Below are positions 1 to 6,241 of a DNA stretch of 6,249 bases, piece after piece (the first letter of the stretch is position 1; each line of letters opens with the position of its first letter). Under the pieces are notes generated by a model, which searched no databases, was not told where the DNA came from, and was given only the letters and a program-made list of their open reading frames with translations. Source of the stretch: an uncultured Porphyromonas sp. (GTDB lineage Bacteria; Bacteroidota; Bacteroidia; Bacteroidales; Porphyromonadaceae). The stretch is taken from positions 1 through 6,249 of the forward strand of contig CAMCJO010000136.1 of the NCBI GenBank assembly GCA_945875135.1. The letters are read 5' to 3'. The translations under genes and the position numbers were made by a program.

Positions 1-89
1 CATACGCCACACCTCTCTCGTCGGAGCTCCCGCAAATCTCACGAGTGTGCGACCCTACGGTTACACGTGATGGAACGTGTCAGCAAAAA
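1..89. other. non-coding segment downstream of the operon
   Basis: No gene is visible in the first 89 bases. On the minus strand 58-40 reads GTAGGGTCGCACACTCGTG, which differs from part of the right-hand inverted repeat (5921-5939) at only three of 19 positions. A 6-bp stem, ACACGT (63-68) and ACGTGT (75-80) with a 6-nt loop, lies ten bases past the stop of the last gene. It lacks a T-run on the transcribed side and is at best a weak terminator. Confidence 0.5.
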
Positions 90-932
90 CTACTGAATCC
101 GACTCTGCTTCTCGCAAATGTAGTTGACGAAAGAGCAACAGGATACGAGCATATAGAGAGCCTCTTCTGATTGTGGAACATAGTTGTTTTCTGAGTTCAT
201 TAAAGCATGCCTTATGCCAGTATCTCCTTGGTTAGCATAGGAGTACAGCTTTGTAAAAGCTTCTTTCAGTTGAGGGTGGATTATAGCACCACTCCTCTCT
301 AACTTAGACAACGCTTTACCAAGGGTATTCTCTTCAGTAATACTACGACATAAGCACTCCACAGCGGATATGGACTCCTTGATAGAGTTCTGATAGTCAG
401 CTTGAGGGCGTTGTGAATATAGGCGCAGTGCATTGTTGAGATGCCTACGAATGTTTTCATGAACAGTAGGGCTCTCTAGCGGTTTTTGAATCGCAGAGAT
501 TTGCACTTCATCTATAATAGGCGTGACTTGGTTATTTACAATCCGGTAGCCGTAAGTTAGTCGCTCAAACTCAGAGTTGATGTTCTGGACAAAGTTCTCC
601 AAAGGCTGCGGATAGCTACAGTTGTCCTTTAAAAATTCAATAGTCTCTTCTATCAAGTCAAGCTTCTTATACCACTGAATGTTTTTATGTGAGATGCATT
701 TGGATATAACGAAGGATGTCGAATTTCGGTTGAATTCTAAGACTTTTAGATTCAAAAACTTAGTCCATAGATGCATCACTAACTCTTCATATGAGTAATG
801 ATACTCCTCCATATCCTCTTCCAGCGTACTATAGCAGTTACAGATACAGTTTTCTATCTTAGTAGTTATGGTTTCTCGTATGAGTACTTTAGAGGGGCTT
901 ACATAGCCATTTCTTTCAGAAAAGTGTAGCAT
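90..932 (-). CDS. AbiJ-NTD4-type protein, putative abortive-infection or defence accessory
   Basis: This 280-residue soluble protein shows no signal peptide or membrane segment. The N-terminus (FSERNGY, residues 4-10), the WYKKLDLIEE stretch (87-96), the EFERLTYGYRIV segment (121-132) and the C-terminal NSIKESISAVE (182-192) and GIRHAL (239-244) motifs match, from memory, a widespread protein family carrying the AbiJ N-terminal domain 4. AbiJ was named from a lactococcal phage abortive-infection system, but members of this family are mostly uncharacterised. The C-terminal half (about 158-275) looks all-helical and HEPN-like. No textbook HEPN R-x4-6-H signature is evident, so RNase activity should not be assumed. 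It is the last gene, 74 nt after the nuclease gene and in the same direction. No Bacteroidota promoter was seen in the gap, so co-transcription is likely. The ATG at 932 has no obvious Shine-Dalgarno. It begins exactly at the conserved N-terminus, which supports this start. Confidence 0.85.
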   Translation of the reverse strand: MLHFSERNGYVSPSKVLIRETITTKIENCICNCYSTLEEDMEEYHYSYEELVMHLWTKFLNLKVLEFNRNSTSFVISKCISHKNIQWYKKLDLIEETIEFLKDNCSYPQPLENFVQNINSEFERLTYGYRIVNNQVTPIIDEVQISAIQKPLESPTVHENIRRHLNNALRLYSQRPQADYQNSIKESISAVECLCRSITEENTLGKALSKLERSGAIIHPQLKEAFTKLYSYANQGDTGIRHALMNSENNYVPQSEEALYMLVSCCSFVNYICEKQSRIQ

Positions 933-1006
933 AGGTACTTGTGGTTTAATGGTGACTATTGGTTTATTATTTGCTGGGTGGTGGCTAGCTCTCGATCGGT
1001 GTAGAA

Positions 1007-2674
1007 TCAGTGCGTTCCAAGTTTCTTCAGGTCGATCACTTGACGCGAAATAGTCTTCTCTAAGAGAAATAGCCTTTCAATAAGCTTGCTTTCCTCGTTG
1101 TTCTTCTCAAGGGCTAGAATAAGCTTGCCCTCTTTTGTTAGGAATATCTTACCGATGAGTAGCTTGAAGTTTGACGCTACAAACTCCTCTCTAGAGATCC
1201 CCTCCAGCTCTATCTGATAGAAGTCGTACTTATCTTTGTATGCAGCAATGATGTCTTTCCTAAACTGGCCACGGAGGAAGCGATCTACACTTGAACTATA
1301 TCCACGGCTCTGGACATAAGCGGAGAGGACATATAGGAAGTTGATATTATAGGTGAGCACTAAGAGTGTGTCTCTATCGAAAAGTCGGTTCTCAAAGTGA
1401 TAGCTATAGTGTCCCTCGCCCTCATTTTCGAGCTTGCTATCAGCATAGGACAAATCCTCTGGATTTACAAATCCACGGATGAAGAAGTTTGGTGTAGGAT
1501 TGTATCCCTCCGTCAGTTCATCCCGATAGCGCAGATACTCGCTCTTCGCTCCCCTGTTGAAGAGGTCTATATTGTATTGGATGACATTCTTTGCATAGGT
1601 TATCTGCTTATATCGTGAGTTCTCGTCAAAGCTGCTGCCCTCTTTGTAGTACTTGCTATCACCTATGAAGTAAATGTCTTCGTCGTCGACAAGAGACTTA
1701 TCCCGGTAGATGTGGTCAATGATTTTGCCGTCTTTTTGTTCTTTCAGTCCCTTCGGGAGCTCTGACTCGCCTATCAAGCAGTCGATCATATCCTCAAAGA
1801 CGATATTGAAGTTGCGGACGAGCAGTCGCTCATTTGGGACTCTCTTCTGTGCTACCTCCTCAGCTCGCTCGTAAAAAGCATAGAGCAAGTTCCACAGTTG
1901 CACCAGCTCATCTTTGAAGTACTTCCCTCGTATCTTACGTAGATATCTAGTTCCTTTGCCACACTCTATCATGTTAGCTATGCGGTGAGGCTTCTCTGTC
2001 TTGTAGTTTAAGTGTTGCTGCACTACAAAGTGGTAGTTCTGCCGCAAATAGTCGAGCGTGGAGTAGAAGAAGCAGATAAGCTCTTCGTCATAGTCGATGG
2101 TTTTATCTTTAGTCCTGCACTCTAGATAGTAGGGGGTCTTACCTTTGACTAGAGGAGTGGTCGTACGTATAGTCTTGGCCCAGTGTATCCTGTGTTGACC
2201 CGTATGCTTAATAGTCGCTATATAAGTAAAAAGCGACTGATGCTCCCTATTGAAGCGCAAAAGAGATAGTACGTGGTCTAGTAGCGTGACCCCATCTTTG
2301 CCCTTGTGTCCTACGACACCAGCTAGACTGCGCTGCGAAGTGATCTCATTGCTAGGGTGTCGCTCGTTGAAAAGTGCAATAGCCTGATAGAGCCACGCTG
2401 AGAGGCTAAAGAGAAAAGCTTGGTCATCTGCAGAAAGCGATTCCTTTTCACTCTGCGACTTACATAAGAGCTCGGGGTTATACCTTTTGAAAGCACGGCT
2501 ATTTATAATAAAGACCTTAGGCAATATGAAAATCGTCTCTGCCGATGCTACATCATAGTAGTACCCCACATAGGGGAGCTTGACACCCCCATCTTTTAGC
2601 TCGATAGGATCAATGCCCTCTAGAGATGGGAGCTCTTCGGGCTTGTACCTATACTCTTCAAATAGTATCTTCAC
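1007..2674 (-). CDS. McrC-like / LlaJI-family restriction endonuclease subunit
   Basis: This 555-residue protein is the likely cutting subunit of a two-component, NTP-dependent restriction enzyme whose motor is encoded just upstream. The N-terminal third (about 1-170) begins with a strand-rich stretch including YVGYYYDV (35-42) and the hydrophobic TIFILPKVFII. The nuclease core is in the middle: E294 in VFED, D320 in KIIDHIY, and D339-S340-K341 in FIGDSKYYK. These form a good PD-(D/E)xK arrangement. Q357 and Y360 in YKQITYAK follow at the place where RecB- and McrC-type nucleases carry a Q...Y motif. All expected catalytic residues are present, so it should be active. The pairing with a McrB-like gene and a cytosine methyltransferase fits the LlaJI family, where this subunit is called R2. 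The start is GTG, preceded by AGGA five bases upstream. The gene begins 26 nt after the motor gene. An exact family assignment needs an HMM search. Confidence 0.9.
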   Translation of the reverse strand: MKILFEEYRYKPEELPSLEGIDPIELKDGGVKLPYVGYYYDVASAETIFILPKVFIINSRAFKRYNPELLCKSQSEKESLSADDQAFLFSLSAWLYQAIALFNERHPSNEITSQRSLAGVVGHKGKDGVTLLDHVLSLLRFNREHQSLFTYIATIKHTGQHRIHWAKTIRTTTPLVKGKTPYYLECRTKDKTIDYDEELICFFYSTLDYLRQNYHFVVQQHLNYKTEKPHRIANMIECGKGTRYLRKIRGKYFKDELVQLWNLLYAFYERAEEVAQKRVPNERLLVRNFNIVFEDMIDCLIGESELPKGLKEQKDGKIIDHIYRDKSLVDDEDIYFIGDSKYYKEGSSFDENSRYKQITYAKNVIQYNIDLFNRGAKSEYLRYRDELTEGYNPTPNFFIRGFVNPEDLSYADSKLENEGEGHYSYHFENRLFDRDTLLVLTYNINFLYVLSAYVQSRGYSSSVDRFLRGQFRKDIIAAYKDKYDFYQIELEGISREEFVASNFKLLIGKIFLTKEGKLILALEKNNEESKLIERLFLLEKTISRQVIDLKKLGTH

Positions 2675-2679
2675 GATAG

Positions 2680-2683
2680 TCCT
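2680..2683 (-). promoter_or_regulatory. Shine-Dalgarno-like AGGA before the GTG start of the nuclease gene
   Basis: On the minus strand AGGA lies five bases before the GTG codon at 2674-2672. No in-frame ATG lies between the upstream stop at 2701 and this GTG, so the GTG decides the start. The other three genes in the operon start with ATG and lack an equally clear ribosome binding site. Confidence 0.5.
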
Positions 2684-2700
2684 GCTATGATGACCACGGA

Positions 2701-4488
2701 TTAAGTCGTTGTCCCTGTAGAGGTAGCATCTGATACTGCGGATGTGCTAGCCAGGGGCATAGGAGTTACCCCAAGGGAGTCCATAAAGCCTTTTAAGAGG
2801 TCAGTACTGCCATCCTTGTAGAGATCATTAAAGCTAAACTCTTGCCCCTCTTTTGTTGTAGAGCGAAAGAAGTTATTCTTTGTGTGGAACTCATCTTTGC
2901 ACACTTCATGCCAGAGGTAAAACATTACCTTACTCTTGAACTCGTCTTCGCCTACTGAGCGCTTGATAAAGAAGTTGCCCATCTGCTTATCTTCAGAGTC
3001 CGTTACTTGATGTATTTGCTCATTGACCTTCTCAAGGAAGTCTATCCAACGGTATTTATTACAGCCTATGGTGATGGTGAATTCTCCAGAAGGTATACCT
3101 GGGCTATCACTATAGTTGATCGGTACATACTCCCACTCCCAGCGCCTCTTGAAGGCACTATCCATCGGAAAGAGCGACTGGTCAGATGTATTCATCGTAG
3201 CGATGATGTGAAGGTTGGAGGGTAAGCACAGATTACCACCTTTGATACCCTCATGCGTCACTCCTAGCTTACTTTGTAGATAACGAGCGAGGTCTTCGTC
3301 CGCTTTAATCTTGTACTCAGAGACACCGAAGCGATCTCGATCCAGTAGTTGAAAGAGGTCGCCAAAGATTTGAGCACAGTTTCCTCTGTTTATCTCCTCA
3401 ATAATGAGATACACATGCTCAGACGGCACTTCCCAAGCCCGTACATAAGCATTCGTAAATACTTGTGGAGAGAAATCGTATGTGATAGTCTCATCGCTGT
3501 GGAGCAGTCCTTGCTCGGCAAGATAATCTCCGACAGCGATAGCAGTATTCATCTGGGCATAAGGGTCAAAGCTAATGCCAGCTGTGTTTTGCAATTCTTC
3601 TCGTAGCCACTTCTTTTCGGGTTTTGAGATGTTTTGAAGAGAGGCATGATACCTTGCTGCAAACTTATCTACTGGGTAGGATTCAGTCTCTGAACGAAGC
3701 GTCTCAAAACACTGCAAAAGCTCCTCTTTACTCAAGTTTGTGTCGTCCTTCGCTCTCACAATTGGCTTGTAACATCCCACGAAGCTAGCATAGTCACTGT
3801 CTGGGTGAAAGGTCGTACGAAAGATGTTCTCTTCAGGGACCCCATCCACCATATCTTTGACTTTATGAGACTTGCCACTACCAGGCGCACCAAAGTAGAT
3901 GGTTTGAAGGAGCTTATTGCTCTCACTTGAGGTGTCGTGTAGCCCTAGCAAAGCTTGATTCAAGAGAGCAGTCGCTTCATCAGTCGAAGCAAGATACTTA
4001 CACATCTCAGCTACATAGGACTGAGAGACATTTACTAGATTACATACGGACAGAATAGGTGAGTAAAAATAGTCTCCTCTATCTATAGACTTACCTCCTC
4101 GCCACCACTCATAGTCAGACAAGAATTTAACAAGCAAATCTCTCTCTTGTCCATCATAACCAAGATTATTTACTACTTTTTCTGCCTTAGCCTTATTACC
4201 CTTGTAAGAAGAGATATCAACCTCATCGTGAAGTGCTTGTTTGTACAAGCTCAACTCTTTGTATAGAGGAACACAAATAGCAGCTAGGTACCACAATTGA
4301 TTGGGGAGATATATGTCTAACCTTCCAGAGACAATAAAACTGTGCCTTAAGTACTTTATCGTATAGTTGTCTACCTTGGGTACAAGCTCCTTGAAATCTG
4401 CTGGTAAAGGACAGTCATCTTGTAGTACAGACTTGTAGACTGAGACCTTTTGAGCTAGTTCCGCTTCTAGTATGGATAAATCCTTCAT
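2701..4488 (-). CDS. McrB-like AAA+ NTPase, motor subunit of a LlaJI/McrBC-type restriction system
   Basis: This 595-residue protein is probably the DNA-recognising and translocating subunit of the restriction enzyme; in McrBC the homologue assembles into rings that use GTP. The Walker A loop is GAPGSGKS (200-207). Walker B is VYLIIEEINRGN (359-370), with the acidic pair E364/E365 and the McrB-typical NRGN. The loop MNTSDQSL (432-439) corresponds to the MNTAD-type signature that sets McrB apart from ordinary AAA+ proteins. FKRRWEWEYVP (446-456) supplies R448/R449 as arginine-finger candidates, and MGNFFIK (503-509) is in the sensor-2 region. Residues 1-190 do not resemble the AAA+ core and are the probable DNA-binding module that sets specificity. 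From about 580 the tail is Ser/Thr/Ala-rich low complexity. Its ATG overlaps the methyltransferase stop (ATGA), implying translational coupling. GTP rather than ATP use is inferred from the family only. Confidence 0.93.
   Translation of the reverse strand: MKDLSILEAELAQKVSVYKSVLQDDCPLPADFKELVPKVDNYTIKYLRHSFIVSGRLDIYLPNQLWYLAAICVPLYKELSLYKQALHDEVDISSYKGNKAKAEKVVNNLGYDGQERDLLVKFLSDYEWWRGGKSIDRGDYFYSPILSVCNLVNVSQSYVAEMCKYLASTDEATALLNQALLGLHDTSSESNKLLQTIYFGAPGSGKSHKVKDMVDGVPEENIFRTTFHPDSDYASFVGCYKPIVRAKDDTNLSKEELLQCFETLRSETESYPVDKFAARYHASLQNISKPEKKWLREELQNTAGISFDPYAQMNTAIAVGDYLAEQGLLHSDETITYDFSPQVFTNAYVRAWEVPSEHVYLIIEEINRGNCAQIFGDLFQLLDRDRFGVSEYKIKADEDLARYLQSKLGVTHEGIKGGNLCLPSNLHIIATMNTSDQSLFPMDSAFKRRWEWEYVPINYSDSPGIPSGEFTITIGCNKYRWIDFLEKVNEQIHQVTDSEDKQMGNFFIKRSVGEDEFKSKVMFYLWHEVCKDEFHTKNNFFRSTTKEGQEFSFNDLYKDGSTDLLKGFMDSLGVTPMPLASTSAVSDATSTGTTT
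4485..4488 (-). promoter_or_regulatory. ATGA stop/start overlap coupling methyltransferase and motor genes
   Basis: The minus-strand tetramer ATGA contains both the start codon of the McrB-like gene (4488-4486) and the TGA stop of the methyltransferase (4487-4485). Such overlaps usually couple translation, so motor synthesis would follow methyltransferase synthesis. Host protection being made first is a common arrangement in restriction-modification operons. Confidence 0.85.
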
Positions 4489-5672
4489 TGTCTTATAAGT
4501 TGCTTTATGATTTCTTGAGACAGCCTTTTAATGACTGGAATAGCTACACTATTTCCAAACTGTCTGTAGGCCTCTTTTTTAGATACGACTATTTTAAACT
4601 CAGGGTCGCTCTCACTGTAAGCAAGATTAGATGCACTCTCTGTATGCTCCCATCCACTCCCGATAACTTTATACCCTTGAAGTCTACCAGCCTCTACAGG
4701 TGTTAGCATCCGAGGGTTTAGCCCTCGATTGGATTGATCAATCAATATCTCACTTCCATCCTTCCAATATCGAGCGGAGATGGTACTAGTATAGATGCTA
4801 TTGCCCGTGAACTTTGAGTACCCAAACCCCTTGCCGTTCAAGCGATTTCTTTTTTTCCGAGTTTGATGTCCGAACCACATTCTATCGCTTATTGTAAATT
4901 CGTCTCTCTCTATAGATTGAGGCTCAAAGATATCAGAAACTTTCGTTTGTATAGCACATCTCTTTGCCATCTGCTTATCATATATCGTATTGCCTTCAGC
5001 ATCTATTCCATAGGGAAATAGAAACCTATCGGCACTTATCAAGTCCTTACTCCAAGCTACAATGAATAGTCGCTCCCTATTTTGAGGCACCCCAAAGTAC
5101 TTAGCGTTAAGAACCTCATACGAGTATCTATACCCCAACTCTTCAAGGGTGTCGAGAATCACTCTGAGCGTATTTCCTTTGTCGTGTGTTCTGAGTCCGC
5201 GGACATTCTCCAAAAAAAGCACCTTAGGGGGATTACCTTCTTCTATTTTGCTTTTAACGATATTCGCAATGTTAAAGAAGAGCGTTCCTCGAGTATCTTC
5301 AAAACCTCTCCTTAAACCAGCAACGGAAAACGGCTGACAAGGGAAACCCGCACAAAGGATATCAAACGGAGGAATGGATGCTGGATCAACCTTGGTGATG
5401 TCTCCGGCAAACAGCCCTCGACTAAACAGCTCTGGGGCTAACTTTCTATAGTTTGCCTCATAAGTCTGTCGAGCATACTGATCCCATTCGCTCGCAAAGA
5501 CACACTTAGCTCCAACGCTATGCATAGCTAGGTGAAATCCGCCAATCCCAGCAAAAAGGTCTATAAAAGTCAAGGGAGATTCTCCTTGTGAGTTCTCGTT
5601 ATACGACCTATTCAGCTCCTTCGCCTCAGAGTCGAGGATTTGCTCCCAAAGACCTAAAGTTTGATTTATCAT
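4485..5672 (-). CDS. DNA (cytosine-5-)-methyltransferase, restriction-modification type
   Basis: This 395-residue enzyme transfers a methyl group from S-adenosylmethionine to C5 of cytosine in a specific sequence and thereby protects host DNA from the restriction subunits downstream. The C5-methyltransferase motifs appear in order: I FIDLFAGIGGF (36-46, AdoMet binding), II with E62-W63-D64, IV GFPCQPFS (109-116) with nucleophile C112, VI ENVRG (155-159), VIII QNRERLFIVA (197-206), IX RMLTPVEAGRLQGY (321-334) and X GNSVAIPVI (373-381). The target-recognition region lies between VIII and IX, about 207-320. It is a single module of ordinary size, suggesting one target site, and it contains the segment STISARYWKDGSEILIDQ. 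Total length is normal for the class and no catalytic residue is missing. The ATG at 5672 is favoured because the next upstream in-frame ATG (5720) is cut off by a stop at 5681-5679. It is first in the operon, behind a good promoter. The recognition sequence cannot be read from the protein. Confidence 0.97.
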   Translation of the reverse strand: MINQTLGLWEQILDSEAKELNRSYNENSQGESPLTFIDLFAGIGGFHLAMHSVGAKCVFASEWDQYARQTYEANYRKLAPELFSRGLFAGDITKVDPASIPPFDILCAGFPCQPFSVAGLRRGFEDTRGTLFFNIANIVKSKIEEGNPPKVLFLENVRGLRTHDKGNTLRVILDTLEELGYRYSYEVLNAKYFGVPQNRERLFIVAWSKDLISADRFLFPYGIDAEGNTIYDKQMAKRCAIQTKVSDIFEPQSIERDEFTISDRMWFGHQTRKKRNRLNGKGFGYSKFTGNSIYTSTISARYWKDGSEILIDQSNRGLNPRMLTPVEAGRLQGYKVIGSGWEHTESASNLAYSESDPEFKIVVSKKEAYRQFGNSVAIPVIKRLSQEIIKQLIRQ

Positions 5673-5678
5673 TAGATT

Positions 5679-5720
5679 TCAGTGTGTTGTCTTTCGCATT
5701 TTAGGATACGATGATACCAT
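5679..5720 (-). other. possible 13-codon leader ORF before the methyltransferase
   Basis: Within the predicted leader transcript an ATG at 5720 opens a 13-codon frame (MVSSYPKMRKTTH) ending with TGA at 5681-5679, six bases before the methyltransferase ATG and in the same frame. It has no recognisable function and could be chance. If translated, its closeness would allow ribosomes to reinitiate at the methyltransferase. Even if it is not a gene, it rules out a longer methyltransferase N-terminus. Confidence 0.2.
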
Positions 5721-5778
5721 CAGTTCGATTTACTTGACTGCTAATTTCTATTGCTTCTTATCCTCTTGATTTCGATTG

Positions 5779-5810
5779 CAAACTTACAGAAATAGATTGT
5801 CAAAACCAAA
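5779..5810 (-). promoter_or_regulatory. Bacteroidota-type promoter of the restriction-modification operon
   Basis: Read on the minus strand, TTTG (5810-5807) is followed after 20 nt by TAAGTTTG (5786-5779). This matches the Bacteroidota primary-sigma consensus, TTTG at -33 and TAnnTTTG at -7 with a spacer of about 19-21 nt. Transcription would start near 5772, leaving a leader of about 100 nt before the methyltransferase ATG. A second TTTG at 5804-5801 is too close (14 nt) to serve as the -33 box. No equally good match was seen in the gap before the last gene, so this promoter probably drives all four genes. Confidence 0.75.
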
Positions 5811-5900
5811 CAGCGAGCTGTTCCTCAGCTTTACGCACATTTGTAAGGATAAAAGTGCAAAGAGCCAAAAACTGGCGCAACCGCAGGATCGGGGTAACCC

Positions 5901-5987
5901 GACGAGACGAGTAACCCAGTGTAGGGACGCACGGTCGTGTCAAGTCGGAGGGCGTCCGTTGTGTCAAGGCGAGACGCATAACCCAGT
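5901..5987 (+). repeat. 20-nt direct repeat pair spaced by 67 nt
   Basis: The segments 5901-5920 and 5968-5987 match at 17 of 20 positions, sharing CGAGACG followed two bases later by TAACCCAGT. The first copy overlaps the left arm of the large inverted repeat. The second lies in its loop. GTAACCC also occurs at 5894-5900, so this short word appears at least twice beside the ATAACCC variant. The repeats are probably debris of a dispersed repeat family that has been duplicated locally. Confidence 0.6.
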
Positions 5988-6075
5988 CATCATACAAACT
6001 GAACATCGTAACTTTTAACGGGAACGGACGCCCTCTCACTAGACACACCCGAGCGTCCCTACACTTCGCTACTCG
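5908..6075. repeat. imperfect inverted repeat with 53-nt arms
   Basis: The left arm 5908-5960 and right arm 6023-6075 are inverted copies. Over the inner 41 nt (5920-5960 against 6023-6063) 35 positions pair. The best-conserved blocks are TGTAGGGACGC at the outer side and AGAGGGCGTCCGTT-like sequence at the inner side. Outward of this CGAGTA pairs again with a few mismatches between. The loop is 62 nt. I saw no coding capacity and no clear target-site duplication, so it could be a miniature mobile element, a dispersed extragenic repeat or a strong RNA hairpin. It lies beyond the promoter, so it is not part of the operon mRNA. It recalls repeats of the GTAGGGACGCAC type often met in Porphyromonas intergenic DNA, an association from memory. 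Confidence 0.8.
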
Positions 6076-6120
6076 TCCGATAGCTCCGATCCCTCCGATA
6101 GCTCTGACAGCTCCGATCAT
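6076..6120 (+). repeat. 9-nt tandem array, five degenerate units
   Basis: Five consecutive 9-nt units can be read: TCCGATAGC, TCCGATCCC, TCCGATAGC, TCTGACAGC and TCCGATCAT. The first and third are identical, and the others differ at two or three positions. The array abuts the outer edge of the large inverted repeat directly. The isoleucine-glycine-alanine peptide it would encode on the minus strand reflects only the repeat. Confidence 0.75.
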
Positions 6121-6125
6121 CTCGC

Positions 6126-6160
6126 CTCTAATTTCTAATCTCTAACCTCTAGTCTCTATT
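6126..6160 (+). repeat. 7-nt tandem array, five degenerate units
   Basis: Five successive heptamers of the form YTCTANN follow each other without gaps: CTCTAAT, TTCTAAT, CTCTAAC, CTCTAGT and CTCTATT. The plus strand is therefore pyrimidine-rich here. It begins five bases after the 9-nt array. Such heptameric arrays recur between genes in some Bacteroidota. No function can be assigned. Confidence 0.75.
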
Positions 6161-6207
6161 TACATATCTTTACGGGAAAATTCGTCCGATTCTATCCTTT
6201 CTCGAAT

Positions 6208-6241
6208 ATCCACGTGGGGAATCTCAAATCTCCACGTGGAT
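6208..6241 (+). repeat. inverted repeat of CCACGTGG palindromes, possible terminator
   Basis: The arms ATCCACGTGG (6208-6217) and CCACGTGGAT (6232-6241) are perfect inverted copies around a 14-nt loop, and each contains the 8-bp palindrome CCACGTGG. On the plus strand the second arm is followed by G and then a run of six T, as in an intrinsic terminator for rightward transcription. The loop is long and no gene transcribed toward it is visible in the window. A protein-binding site or dispersed repeat is therefore equally possible. Confidence 0.55.

Noticed and set aside
63..80. intrinsic terminator of the operon
   Set aside because: The stem is only 6 bp and no T-run follows on the transcribed strand, so it is not called as a terminator.
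90..932. HEPN ribonuclease or toxin of a toxin-antitoxin pair
   Set aside because: The helical C-terminal half hints at HEPN, but no clear R-x4-6-H motif is seen and there is no partner antitoxin gene.
1397..1618. 73-codon plus-strand frame inside the nuclease gene
   Set aside because: It is fully antisense to a well-supported gene and has no recognisable features. The plus-strand frames at 3007, 3349, 4488, 5082 and 5149 are rejected for the same reason.
5776..6018. 80-codon open frame on the plus strand
   Set aside because: It is antisense to the predicted promoter and lies in the repeat block. Its composition follows the repeats, and such frames are commonly over-called in this kind of DNA.
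5800..6120. 106-codon open frame on the minus strand
   Set aside because: It spans the promoter boxes, both arms of the inverted repeat and the 9-nt array. Its peptide is a read-through of these repeats with no domain.
5901..6160. CRISPR array
   Set aside because: Repeats are tandem without spacers or are inverted and degenerate. No regular repeat-spacer pattern exists and no cas gene is present.
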